A DNA stretch of 64,000 nucleotides from CAVQCT01 sp964520865. Lineage in GTDB: Bacteria; Zixibacteria; MSB-5A5; GN15; FEB-12. Location of the stretch: the NCBI GenBank assembly GCA_964520865.1, contig CAZFOY010000010.1, positions 1 through 64,000 on the forward strand. The letters are read 5' to 3'. Below the pieces are notes generated by a model that made no database searches, was not told the origin of the DNA, and worked only from the letters and a program-made list of their open reading frames with translations. How positions within the stretch are numbered: position 1 is the stretch's first letter; each line of letters starts with the position of its first letter. A program made the position numbers and the translations under genes. Shown here in pieces: positions 24,193 to 32,677 of this stretch.

Positions 24193-25752
24193 CTACTTGG
24201 GCGTAAGCACCGAAATCGGTACGACCATTTCCTCCAGTGAAATACCGCCGTGCTGGAACGAGTTCTGGAAGAACCGAACCATCTCGTTGTAATTGTTCGG
24301 ATATACGAAGTAAAAGTCATCCTTCGCAATTATAAATGTCGTCGCCAGATTAAGCGACGGCAAACGCCATTGCTCCGGCTTCTTGATCAGAATGGAGTCT
24401 TTCGGATCAGAATTGAGATTATCTCCGTACTTGTATCGAAGATTTGTCGACGTTGTCCGCTTGCCGTGAGCCATCGTTCCCCGGCGGCATAAGACGGAAC
24501 CGTGATCCGATGTGACTATCACCTTGTAACCCTGGGTGGCGAATGATTTGAGAATGGTAAACAATGATGAATGAGTGAACCATGTTTTCATCAGCGAACG
24601 GAAAGCCGCCTCGGTGCCGGCAATCTCTTTCAGGATGACGTTGTTCGACCGGCCGTGCACGAGTATATCGAGGAAGTTGAAAACGATGCTGACCAGGGGG
24701 AACTCGTAAAAGTCAGCCAGCCGCTTGGCGAGGGCGTCGGCTTCGGTGTTGTTATTTACTTTGAGATACTTGATTTTCTTCTCGTAGCGAATACCGTGTC
24801 GGGCCAGATTGTCGATCAGGAACTTCTCTTCGTGGCGATTGAGCGACCCCTCGTCCTGTTCGAGATAAGTATCGGGATACATCCGGTGAATCTCATCCGG
24901 AAAGAGCCCTGAGAAAAGGGCATTTCGGGCAAACGGTGTGGCACTTGGAAGAAGTGAAAAATAGTAGTCGCGTTGAATATTGAAAAACTCCGCCAGCAAC
25001 GGCTCCACCAGCATCCATTGATCAAGGCGCATGCAATCCACGATCACAAAGAGCACTTTGTGCTCTTTCTTCACCTCCGGTATAAGGTATTTCGCCGTCA
25101 CATCCGGTGACATCACCGGTCTTCGATCCTTGAACAGCCACTTCTTATACTGGCTCTCAACGTACTTGGTAAACTCGTTATTCCACTCCTTGCGCGTTCC
25201 CTCGAGCGTCTGCTCCAACCCGACATCGGCGTTTTCATCGAGTTCAAGGCTCCACCAGGCGAGGATGCGCGTTGCCTCCTGCCAGTCCTCCGGTTCCAAG
25301 GCACCGTATAGTTTCTGATTGAAGCGGTTCATCTCGGTGACGTACCGTTTCATTGACGAAGTACTGATGATCTTCCGGGCGTCCAGCAGCCGCTTAATTA
25401 CGAGAAGGATCTGCGACGGATTAACCGGTTTGACAAGGTAATCGTCGATCTTCTGGCCGATCGCCTCGTCCATCAACGATTCCTCTTCGGACTTCGTCAC
25501 CATTACGACGGTGAGATGCGGATCGATGTCTTTGATTTCTTCGAGTGTGGTAAGGCCGTCCTTGCCGGGCATTACCTCATCGAGCAGTACCATGTCGAAA
25601 TTCTCGCGCGAGACCAGCTCGACGGCGTCGTCCCCGGACATCGCCGTGGTTACGTCGAATCCTCGCTTCTCGAGAAAGAGGATGTGCGGTTTCAGTGATT
25701 CGATCTCGTCATCGACCCAGAGTATTTTCTTAAGCGGAGCCTGTTTGTTCAT
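24193..25752 (-). CDS. porX: PorX-type response regulator with PglZ/alkaline-phosphatase-like domain
   Basis: Protein of 519 residues. Residues about 9-125 are a receiver domain (ILWVDDEIE, phosphoacceptor Asp58 in MVLLDEVMPGKDGL), then a helical region, then a PglZ/alkaline-phosphatase-superfamily domain with DCMRLDQW, the nucleophile-type segment SATPFARNALFSGL and SDHGSV. This order is that of PorX, the type IX secretion regulator of Bacteroidota, in which the C-terminal domain has phosphodiesterase activity. The ATG at 25752 has AAGGA six bases upstream. It directly follows the porY-like kinase gene and precedes tsaE. Regulation of secretion is inferred from the family. Confidence 0.88.
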   Translation of the reverse strand: MNKQAPLKKILWVDDEIESLKPHILFLEKRGFDVTTAMSGDDAVELVSRENFDMVLLDEVMPGKDGLTTLEEIKDIDPHLTVVMVTKSEEESLMDEAIGQKIDDYLVKPVNPSQILLVIKRLLDARKIISTSSMKRYVTEMNRFNQKLYGALEPEDWQEATRILAWWSLELDENADVGLEQTLEGTRKEWNNEFTKYVESQYKKWLFKDRRPVMSPDVTAKYLIPEVKKEHKVLFVIVDCMRLDQWMLVEPLLAEFFNIQRDYYFSLLPSATPFARNALFSGLFPDEIHRMYPDTYLEQDEGSLNRHEEKFLIDNLARHGIRYEKKIKYLKVNNNTEADALAKRLADFYEFPLVSIVFNFLDILVHGRSNNVILKEIAGTEAAFRSLMKTWFTHSSLFTILKSFATQGYKVIVTSDHGSVLCRRGTMAHGKRTTSTNLRYKYGDNLNSDPKDSILIKKPEQWRLPSLNLATTFIIAKDDFYFVYPNNYNEMVRFFQNSFQHGGISLEEMVVPISVLTPK

Positions 25753-25761
25753 CGACAATCC

Positions 25762-27024
25762 TTATGCATTATTGGCGACCGGCAGGTAGATTTCGAAGAT
25801 TGTTTCACCCGGCCGCGATTTCTTGAGTATCACTCGTCCGGCATGATACTCCTCGATAATTCTCTTTACGAGCGTAAGCCCCAGACCCCACCCGCGTTTC
25901 TTGGTCGTAAAGCCGGCGCGAAAGATCTTCCTCGCGGCGGCTGTAGTAATACCCTGTCCGTTGTCCTTTATCTCGCAGGCCACCCAATGACTTCCGGGAG
26001 GGCACGAGGTAACCAGTGTGATTACGCCTGTTCGTGAATCAACCGCCTGCAACGCGTTCTTCATCATATTCTCCAGCGCCCAGCCGAACAGTTCCGGGTT
26101 GAGATTGACCATCGGGATACGGGAGGACTCGAATAAAATGCGGATACCCTTCCCCTCGAATGGCAGCCTTCTCGAGTAATAGTCGACCGTCTCCTGCACG
26201 ATTCCATTCAGATCGCAAGGAACGAGGTCGGGAATTGAACCGATTTTACCGAACCGATTGGCCACTTTTTGAAGGCGGACGACATCGACTTTCATATTGC
26301 CGAGGGTATCATCGACCAGTTTCTTCTGATCGTCCGAAAAACATTCCCGCTCCGAATCCATCACTTCGAGCCAGCCCATCAGCGATGAGATCGGCGTCCC
26401 TAATTGATGAGCCGTCTCCTTCGCCATCCCGACCCAGATATGTCGCTCTTCGCTTCGCCGGATATTTTGGAATCCGATTATCGCAACCGCCATGAACGCG
26501 AGAATGATACCGATCTCCACGAACGGCATCATTTTGAGCTGGTTGATTACTTTCGAATCGCCGTAGAGCAGGTAATTCACGAAGGTGTCGGGGCCGTTCT
26601 CGTACATCAGGGGGAACTCGCCGTTTGCATGAAGCATCTGATGGGCTACCTGCTTGAGATACTCCCGCGTTGCCGCCGTTGTATCGTCGGGCTCGATGTG
26701 ATCGACATTCCGCGAATGAATCGGTTCGCGATCTTGATCGAGCACGATAATGGGAAAGTTCGCCTTCACGATGATTTCATCGAAGATAAACTGGAGTTCG
26801 GTACCGGCGACATTCGAATTGGCGGCAAGCTGCCACATCTTGACGTACTTCTCTACATTGGACCGGGTGTCCTCTTTGAGCTTGTCGATGACGTTGAAAG
26901 TATACCAGATGAATACCCCGGAAATAAGCAGTACTCCGCCGAGGAGAAACATCTTGAAGATGGTCGACTTCCCGACATAGAGCGAGTCGACCGATCGTCG
27001 GGCTCGTGAAGGCGTCTGGGACAT
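25762..27024 (-). CDS. porY: PorY-like membrane sensor histidine kinase
   Basis: Protein of 420 residues. Membrane segments at about 23-43 and 168-186 enclose an extracytoplasmic domain of about 125 residues. The cytoplasmic part has the phosphoacceptor His206 in AKETAHQLGTPISSLMGW, a variant H-box typical of FCB-group kinases, and HATPase_c with NMMKNALQAV, DNGQGI and KRGWGLGLTL. It overlaps the serS stop as TAATG and is followed after nine bases by porX, so it is the obvious kinase for PorX. The PorY name rests on pairing and the H-box type rather than on close identity. Confidence 0.75.
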   Translation of the reverse strand: MSQTPSRARRSVDSLYVGKSTIFKMFLLGGVLLISGVFIWYTFNVIDKLKEDTRSNVEKYVKMWQLAANSNVAGTELQFIFDEIIVKANFPIIVLDQDREPIHSRNVDHIEPDDTTAATREYLKQVAHQMLHANGEFPLMYENGPDTFVNYLLYGDSKVINQLKMMPFVEIGIILAFMAVAIIGFQNIRRSEERHIWVGMAKETAHQLGTPISSLMGWLEVMDSERECFSDDQKKLVDDTLGNMKVDVVRLQKVANRFGKIGSIPDLVPCDLNGIVQETVDYYSRRLPFEGKGIRILFESSRIPMVNLNPELFGWALENMMKNALQAVDSRTGVITLVTSCPPGSHWVACEIKDNGQGITTAAARKIFRAGFTTKKRGWGLGLTLVKRIIEEYHAGRVILKKSRPGETIFEIYLPVANNA

Positions 27025-28289
27025 TAACCTATCTTTTCCATGCCACCCATGTAGGGCCGCAGGACTTCGGGAATAGTAACCGACCCGTCAGGGTTCTGAT
27101 AGTTCTCGAGTATCGCCGGAATCAGGCGGGCCAAAGCAGTGCCCGAGCCATTAAGCGTGTGCGGGTGCTTGACCTGGCGATCTTCGTCGCGGAATCGGCA
27201 ATTCATCCGTCTCGCCTGGAAATCTTCGAAATTAGAAACCGATGAGATCTCCAAATACTTCTGCACTCCGGCCGCCCACAGTTCGATATCATAGCATTTG
27301 GCCGCCGCAAAAGAGAGATCACCGCTGGCGAGAGTGCTGATTCGATAGGGGATTTTCAATCCCTGAAGCACCTTCTCAGCCTGTTTGAGCAGCGATTCGA
27401 GTTCGTCGTACGATGACTCCGGGCGAACGATCTTGACCAGCTCGACCTTCTCGAACTGGTGCAACCGGATCATCCCCCGCGTGTCTTTACCGGCTGCCCC
27501 TGCCTCGCGCCGGAAACAAGGCGTGTAGCCAACCATATACAATGGCAGGTCCTTGTAATCCAGAATCGTTTGCTTGTACATATTGGTGATGGGGACTTCG
27601 GCCGTGGGTATCAGGTACATATCATCAGCTTCGATCCGATACATATCGTCGGCCAGCTTCGGGAGCTGTCCGGTCCCATACATCGTATCTGCAGTCACGA
27701 TGAACGGAGGCGCGACCTCGGTGAAACCGCCGGCAATATGTGTGTCGAGCATATAGTTTATGAGTGCCCTCTGGAGTCTCGCTCCGACGCCTCGAAGCAG
27801 CGAGAAACCGGAGCCGGACAGATTGGCAGCCGTGGCCAAATCCAGGATGCCGAGCTTCTCACCGATTTCCCAGTGCGGCTTGACGTCAAAGGACGGTTTG
27901 GGTATTTCACCCCACTCGCGAACCACGATGTTTGCCGTTTCGTCCTTGCCTACCGGGACCGATTCGTGCGGGATGTTAGGTATCCAGTCAAGGCGTATCT
28001 TGAGATCATTCTCAAGGTCGCGGAGATCGTTGTCCAGAGCTGTAATATCATCGCCCAGCTGGCGCATGGCAGCAATTGCTTCTTCGGCCGACTCGCCCGC
28101 CTTCTTCTTTTTCGCAATTTCGCCGGAAGCTTTGTTCTTCTCGGCCTTTTTGCTTTCAACCTGTCGGATGAAGTCGCGGCGACGTTCGTCGAGCTTCAGG
28201 ATCGCATCGATATCGCTCTGGTCATTTTTTTTGGCAATTCCGGCTTTTACTAATTCGGGATTCTCCCGGATAAATCTCAAATCAAGCAT
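27024..28289 (-). CDS. serS: seryl-tRNA synthetase
   Basis: Class II synthetase charging tRNA-Ser and tRNA-Sec, 421 residues. The N-terminal tRNA-binding coiled coil spans about 30-105 (KKAEKNKASGEIAKKKKAGE and onward). The catalytic core shows motif 2 CFRREAGAAGKDTRGMIRLHQFEKVE and motif 3 NGSGTALARLIPAILENYQ, with TAEVPITN in between. It is the first gene of a long minus-strand run and has a strong promoter at 28345-28373. Confidence 0.97.
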   Translation of the reverse strand: MLDLRFIRENPELVKAGIAKKNDQSDIDAILKLDERRRDFIRQVESKKAEKNKASGEIAKKKKAGESAEEAIAAMRQLGDDITALDNDLRDLENDLKIRLDWIPNIPHESVPVGKDETANIVVREWGEIPKPSFDVKPHWEIGEKLGILDLATAANLSGSGFSLLRGVGARLQRALINYMLDTHIAGGFTEVAPPFIVTADTMYGTGQLPKLADDMYRIEADDMYLIPTAEVPITNMYKQTILDYKDLPLYMVGYTPCFRREAGAAGKDTRGMIRLHQFEKVELVKIVRPESSYDELESLLKQAEKVLQGLKIPYRISTLASGDLSFAAAKCYDIELWAAGVQKYLEISSVSNFEDFQARRMNCRFRDEDRQVKHPHTLNGSGTALARLIPAILENYQNPDGSVTIPEVLRPYMGGMEKIG

Positions 28290-28344
28290 GGTAGTCCTGT
28301 CGGTTACTGTTTACTGGGCACAAGAGCAGCAATGAGTTCGGAAA

Positions 28345-28373
28345 AGTATAACGTAATCAAGAAAGTATGTCAA
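28345..28373 (-). promoter_or_regulatory. sigma-70 promoter of serS and the downstream operon
   Basis: On the minus strand a perfect -35 TTGACA (28373-28368), 17-base spacer and -10 TATACT (28350-28345). The serS start codon at 28289 is about 50 bases after the expected transcription start. Confidence 0.85.
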
Positions 28374-28466
28374 TTACAACGATTTACGCTCGTCTGACCG
28401 CTCCGGAATCGGCCCGGCGGCTAACCTCTTATACCCCAGAAAAATGGCCCGGGCCCAAGAATCTGC

Positions 28467-28494
28467 TTGCCTTTTTGACGCAGGTTTGTAGATT
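28467..28494 (+). promoter_or_regulatory. possible promoter of rpmB
   Basis: A -35-like TTGCCT (28467-28472), 16-base spacer and -10-like TAGATT (28489-28494). An overlapping alternative, TTGACG with TAAGAC at 15 bases, is weaker. The assignment is tentative. Confidence 0.35.
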
Positions 28495-28528
28495 GTAAGA
28501 CTTTACGAAAAAGGAGTTGATTCGACTA

Positions 28529-28750
28529 ATGGCCAAAGTATGTGACATATGCGGGAAGAAGCCGGTCGCCGGGCGGAATGTTTCGCACGCCCACAATATT
28601 ACCAATCGCCGGTTCGTCCCGAACCTTCAAAAAGTACGGGCTCTGCAGAACGGCGTCCCGAAACGGCTGACCGTCTGTACTTCCTGCCTGAAAGCCGGCA
28701 AGGTTATCAAGAATATCAAGACGAAGAAGACTACCGTCACGCCGGCCTAA
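28529..28750 (+). CDS. rpmB: 50S ribosomal protein L28
   Basis: Protein of 73 residues starting MAKVCDICGKKP, with two CxxC pairs (CDIC and CTSC), i.e. the zinc-binding form of L28; GRNVSHAHNITNRRFVPNLQ is the family core. It is a single-gene unit with its own terminator at 28785-28809, divergent from serS. AGGAG lies 13 bases before the ATG, a long spacing; an in-frame TTG directly after AGGAG is too close to be used. Confidence 0.96.
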   Translation: MAKVCDICGKKPVAGRNVSHAHNITNRRFVPNLQKVRALQNGVPKRLTVCTSCLKAGKVIKNIKTKKTTVTPA

Positions 28751-28784
28751 ATCTCACATTACGGATTAATCTGTGATTTCCAGG

Positions 28785-28809
28785 AAAAACCGCCCTCGGC
28801 GGTTTTTTT
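28785..28809 (+). terminator. rho-independent terminator of rpmB
   Basis: CCGCC (28790-28794) pairs with GGCGG (28798-28802) around a three-base loop, extended by A5/T5 pairing, and followed by seven T residues. It lies 35 bases after the rpmB stop. Confidence 0.9.
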
Positions 28810-28835
28810 GTTTCAAGACAGAATCGAAGTGCAAT

Positions 28836-28866
28836 AAAAAACCGCCGGGGGGAGCAAACCCGGCGG
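28836..28866 (-). terminator. rho-independent terminator of the flagellin gene
   Basis: On the minus strand the arms CCGCCGGG and CCCGGCGG (28866-28859 with 28849-28842) form an 8-bp GC stem followed by TTTTTTATT. It lies about 47 bases after the flagellin stop codon. Confidence 0.88.
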
Positions 28867-28912
28867 TCCGCACATTGCCGTCCTATAGCACTTGAGGGAG
28901 GTGTCCAGCTAT

Positions 28913-29683
28913 TCAATTGGATTTCAACAATTCCAATACACCACGAGAGCTGATGTTATAATGACTCAGCAAAGCCAACCCGGCTTTGAACTTGAACTGA
29001 TCGATGATGAAATTCGAGTACTGCGTGACGTAGTCGGTGTCCCTGACTTGAGACTCCGCCGCTATCAGATTCTCGCGGGTTACCGAGAGTGCAGCGATTC
29101 TCGCTTCGAACTCGTTTTTCTGAGTAGATCCGATGTCAACCTGGACACCGTCAAGGCCGGACGCGGCGGCGTCGATTGTATCGATCGCTTGCGCCGCCGA
29201 CTCGGCGCTGGAAAAATCTATTGATGTAAGTTGGTCGACCGAAGCCACCGAACCTTCCGAACCATCGAGCAATTTCTTACCGTTGAACTCGGCGTTTGAC
29301 ACCAGATCGTTGTAGGTATTGACAAGTGAGTCGGCAGCGGTCTGATATGCCTGCTGTGCCTCAGGGCTGTTGAGTGCTTCGTTCGAAGCTCCGACTGCGA
29401 GCTGTCGAAGGTTCGTCAGATGCGTGCGAAGTTCGCTGACTGTCGATGATGCAACCTGGTACTTGCCGACCAGGTCTGAGTAGTTCTCGATTTCCTGTTC
29501 CAGCGATCCGATCTGTGAACGAAGCTGCTCGGAGATGACGAGTCCGGCCGGATTGTCCGCCGCCGAGTTGATCTTGAATCCGCTGGAGAGTTTGCTCAGA
29601 GATGAATACAGCCCCAACCAAGACTGATTAAGAAAGTAGCTGTTCGACTGGATAGTCGAGTCGTTGTACAATGTCATTGACAT
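28913..29683 (-). CDS. short flagellin
   Basis: Protein of 256 residues with both flagellin end domains and almost no variable centre. The N-terminal domain shows KLSSGFKINSAADNPAGLVI (compare RLSSGLRINSAADDAAGLAI in canonical flagellins), and the C-terminal part shows RENLIAAESQVRDTDYVTQYSNF. The end ALLSHYNISSRGVLELLKSN departs from the usual ALAQANQLPQSVLSLL. No secretion signal peptide is present, as expected for flagellar type III export. The gene is alone, with its own terminator and a strong ribosome binding site (GGGAG). No other flagellar gene is in the window, so a filament role is inferred from the family only. Confidence 0.87.
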   Translation of the reverse strand: MSMTLYNDSTIQSNSYFLNQSWLGLYSSLSKLSSGFKINSAADNPAGLVISEQLRSQIGSLEQEIENYSDLVGKYQVASSTVSELRTHLTNLRQLAVGASNEALNSPEAQQAYQTAADSLVNTYNDLVSNAEFNGKKLLDGSEGSVASVDQLTSIDFSSAESAAQAIDTIDAAASGLDGVQVDIGSTQKNEFEARIAALSVTRENLIAAESQVRDTDYVTQYSNFIIDQFKFKAGLALLSHYNISSRGVLELLKSN

Positions 29684-29961
29684 GTTCTTCTCCCTTCCCA
29701 GGCCATACTTGCCCGATGACATACAGCAGCAGATTACATACCTCTTGAAAGGATATTACTAACCACCTGAAACACAGCCCGTTATGGGCGCAGAGGAAGC
29801 CGCCTCAACTTGCCTCCCGGGTGGAAAGTATAGGGCAGATCCAACAGGAGATCGCCGATACCCCAGTATAATTTTTCCTACCCGGGATATCTTTTCCGTG
29901 GTCGCGAAGGATTTTATGCGTGACGAGCCGAATTTTGATGCGTAGAATTGTTGCAATAACA

Positions 29962-29992
29962 TACCGCCGGCAGGGTAGTTTAGCCGGCGGTA
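29962..29992. other. GC-rich stem-loop
   Basis: TACCGCCGGC (29962-29971) pairs perfectly with GCCGGCGGTA (29983-29992) around an 11-base loop. No T-run follows on either strand, so it is not a standard terminator. Role unknown. Confidence 0.5.
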
Positions 29993-30023
29993 CTGTGGAG
30001 GAACCAAATACAAAGTGGATTAA

Positions 30024-30055
30024 CAGGCTCTGTTGAACCAAAAAAACAGAGCCTG
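30024..30055 (-). terminator. stem-loop downstream of ftsZ, probable terminator of the dcw cluster
   Basis: CAGGCTCTGTT (30024-30034) pairs with AACAGAGCCTG (30045-30055) over 11 bp. It starts 27 bases after the ftsZ stop codon. The T-run is inside the loop and only TTAATC follows on the minus strand; on the plus strand CTGTTTTTGG follows. Efficiency is therefore uncertain. Confidence 0.5.
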
Positions 30056-30081
30056 CTGTTTTTGGTTGTCTTTCTTACGGT

Positions 30082-31425
30082 CTACTGATTTTCATCCAGC
30101 CTTCTTATGTATGCCGGAATAGTCCGATCATGTTCCGAGAACAGCGGCACGCGGTTCCGTCCCATCGACGAATGTCCGTTACCGTTTCCGTTGTTGCTCT
30201 CGCTCTGCATGACATAGGTCCGTTCCGGTTGGTAGCTTCTTTCCACCCGATAGCTGTCGTCCTGCTGGTAGTTGTGCTCAGGTTCGTAGGTGCGAACCGG
30301 TTCCTGTTGAGGAGTTGAGAAAGCCGGCTGCACGGGCGGTGCCGGGCGCGGCTCCGGGTTGCGCACAAACTCGGTTTCAGAGAACAGAGATATCGGTTTT
30401 GCCGGTTTGGACTCCGCGGCCTTAGCGGTTTCCCTCACAGCCTTTTCGTCGGAATCGCCAAAACCGGTCGCAATGACGGTGACACGCATCTGATCGCTTA
30501 ACGACGGATCTATGACAGCGCCGAATATGATATTGGCGTCTTCGCCAGCCGCTTCATAGATCAGCGAAGTGGCAGTATTGACGTCATAAAGCGACATATC
30601 TTCACCGCCGGTGATGTTGATCAACACACCTTTAGCTCCCGAAATCGAGACATTCTCGAGCAGGGGAGATGAAATCGCCATCTGCGCCGCCTCGATCGCT
30701 TTTTCTTCGCCCTGACCGATACCGGTTCCCATAAGGGCGTCTCCCCCTTCGCGCATCACTGTGCGCACGTCGGCGAAGTCGCAGTTGATCAGACCGGGAA
30801 TGGTAATGAGATCGGAGATTCCTTTGGTCGCCTGATACAGGACTTCGTCGGCCGTCGCGAACGCCCTGGAGAGCGAGGTTTTCTTGTCGACGATTTCGAG
30901 GAGCCGTTCGTTCGGAATCGTTATGAGCGTATCGACTTTGGATTTGAGTTCAGCGAGACCCTGATCGGCGCGTTCGATTCTCTTGCGCCCTTCGAAACTG
31001 AACGGTTTGGTAACGATTGCCACCGTGAGTGCGCCCGCCGCTTTGGCTATCTCCGCTACCATGGGAGCGGCTCCGGTGCCGGTGCCACCGCCCATTCCGG
31101 CCGTTATGAACACCAGATTCGGTTTGCCGATTGCGTCGCTTATTTCCTGACGGCTTTCCTCGGCTGCCCGTTTTCCGACATCCGGATTCGCTCCGGCGCC
31201 CAGTCCACCGGTGACATCATTTCCGATCTGTACTTTTGTCTCGGCACGGTTCTGGTCGAGCACCTGGGCATCGGTATTGATCGCAAGAAACTCCACTCCT
31301 TTGAGATTTGCCTCGATCATCCGATTGACGGCGTTACCGCCGCCGCCGCCTACACCGGCGACTTTGATGTTCGCGTAGCCGATAAAATCCTCGGCGAAGC
31401 TGAAGCTGTGCCTTTCTGGTGTCAT
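30082..31425 (-). CDS. ftsZ: cell division protein FtsZ
   Basis: Tubulin-like GTPase forming the Z ring, 447 residues. GTP-binding GGGTGTG lies at 112-118, with VAGVGGGGGNAVNRMI near the start and the T7 loop further on. A variable linker from about residue 330 is rich in Pro, Gln, Tyr and Asn (a YQPERTYV-type segment, then NNGNGNGHSS). The conserved C-terminal peptide TIPAYIRRLDENQ should bind FtsA. The ATG at 31425 has AGGAGG nine bases upstream. It is the last gene of the dcw cluster, 26 bases after ftsA. Confidence 0.98.
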   Translation of the reverse strand: MTPERHSFSFAEDFIGYANIKVAGVGGGGGNAVNRMIEANLKGVEFLAINTDAQVLDQNRAETKVQIGNDVTGGLGAGANPDVGKRAAEESRQEISDAIGKPNLVFITAGMGGGTGTGAAPMVAEIAKAAGALTVAIVTKPFSFEGRKRIERADQGLAELKSKVDTLITIPNERLLEIVDKKTSLSRAFATADEVLYQATKGISDLITIPGLINCDFADVRTVMREGGDALMGTGIGQGEEKAIEAAQMAISSPLLENVSISGAKGVLINITGGEDMSLYDVNTATSLIYEAAGEDANIIFGAVIDPSLSDQMRVTVIATGFGDSDEKAVRETAKAAESKPAKPISLFSETEFVRNPEPRPAPPVQPAFSTPQQEPVRTYEPEHNYQQDDSYRVERSYQPERTYVMQSESNNGNGNGHSSMGRNRVPLFSEHDRTIPAYIRRLDENQ

Positions 31426-31451
31426 GGTTCGTTCCTCCTGAACAGGTCTCA

Positions 31452-32675
31452 CTAAAATTGTTTAGTTATCCAATTTTCAAATTTCTTGAGCAGGCCCTTC
31501 ACGCCGCTTCCGCGCGATCCCTTGCTCGGTTCGTGATGGAACCCGTAAGCAAGGAGTCCGTGAGCGGTCGCGTAGCCGACATTATTGATTTCATCCGGAG
31601 TGTGTTCGATACGTTCGATCCGACCCAACCGGACCGGCATATCGAAAATCTGCTCGGCGAGTTCCACCGTGCCGTCGAGCAACGCTCCGCCTCCCGACAG
31701 CACGATTCCGGCCGCCGGCATGTCATGTATTCCGGCCTTCTTGATTTCGCGGTCCACGAGCGAGAAGATCTCTTCCATTCGCGGTTCGATTATCGATGCG
31801 AGGACATTGCGCGAGACTTCCTTGTCCGGACGCATGAGCGCCCCGCCGACAACTATCATATCTTCGGGATCGACCATCGAGGCAAGCGCACAACCGTGCG
31901 ACAGTTTGAGTTCTTCCGCCTGATCGACCGACGTACGAAGGCCAATGGCTATATCGTTAGTTACATTTTTGCTTCCAAGGGAGACAACGCCGGTGTATCG
32001 GATGGCATCGTCGTAAAAGACCGAGATATTCGTAATGTCACCGCCAATATCGACAATAATCACGCCTGATTGCATCTCGGCCTCGGTGAGCTGCACTCGG
32101 GACAGCGCGAGTGACTCGAGGACCATATGATCGACGCCCAGATTGCACCGTTCCAGCGCGCGATAGATATTCTTCGCCGAAGTCACCGACGCAGTCACTA
32201 TGTGCGCCTCAACTTCAAGCCTCACGCCGGTCATGCCGACCGGGTCTTTGATGCCGTCCTGCTCGTCGACCGAGTACTCCTGCGGAATGACGTGTATGAT
32301 CTCACGATCCACTGGAATAGCGACTGCACGAGCGGCATCGATCGCTTTGTTGACATCCTGCGAAGTAATCTCGTTGTCGGTTCGACTGACCGCGACGACA
32401 CCGTGGCTGTTAATGGAGCGAATATGCTCACCGGCGATTCCAACCGTCACCCGGTCGATCTCCGTTCCGGACACGAGCTGAGTATCGTCAATCGCTTTCC
32501 GAATCGATGTGACTGTCTTTTCCATGTCAACCACTATACCGCGACGAAGTCCTTCGGCCGGCGAGTTGCCGTGACCGATGACATAGATATGTCCGTTCTC
32601 ATCCATCTCACCGACGAGGCAGACAATCTTGGTCGTGCCAATGTCCAGGGCGGCTATGATATTCTCGGTTGCCAT
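31452..32675 (-). CDS. ftsA: cell division protein FtsA
   Basis: Actin-fold protein that anchors FtsZ filaments to the membrane, 407 residues. It begins ENIIAALDIGTTKIVCLVGE (phosphate 1 motif), has the SHS2 (1C) subdomain inserted early, VIIVDIGGDITNISVF (phosphate 2) and AAGIVLSGGGALLDG (adenosine motif). The C-terminal amphipathic helix LKKFENWITKQF is the membrane-targeting sequence. It lies two bases after ftsQ and 26 bases before ftsZ. Confidence 0.97.
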   Translation of the reverse strand: MATENIIAALDIGTTKIVCLVGEMDENGHIYVIGHGNSPAEGLRRGIVVDMEKTVTSIRKAIDDTQLVSGTEIDRVTVGIAGEHIRSINSHGVVAVSRTDNEITSQDVNKAIDAARAVAIPVDREIIHVIPQEYSVDEQDGIKDPVGMTGVRLEVEAHIVTASVTSAKNIYRALERCNLGVDHMVLESLALSRVQLTEAEMQSGVIIVDIGGDITNISVFYDDAIRYTGVVSLGSKNVTNDIAIGLRTSVDQAEELKLSHGCALASMVDPEDMIVVGGALMRPDKEVSRNVLASIIEPRMEEIFSLVDREIKKAGIHDMPAAGIVLSGGGALLDGTVELAEQIFDMPVRLGRIERIEHTPDEINNVGYATAHGLLAYGFHHEPSKGSRGSGVKGLLKKFENWITKQF

Positions 32676-32677
32676 GC

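Larger units (their letters stand above)
29684..30081. other. intergenic region between ftsZ and flagellin
   Basis: No coding sequence is supported. It contains the hairpin at 30024-30055 that probably ends the dcw transcript, a second GC-rich hairpin at 29962-29992 and the flagellin leader. I found no clear sigma-28 (TAAA-N15-GCCGATAA) or sigma-54 promoter and no convincing c-di-GMP riboswitch. Confidence 0.45.

Noticed and set aside
29684..29960. c-di-GMP riboswitch or sigma-28 promoter upstream of flagellin
   Set aside because: I looked for the conserved riboswitch core and for TAAA-N15-GCCGATAA; neither is present in convincing form.
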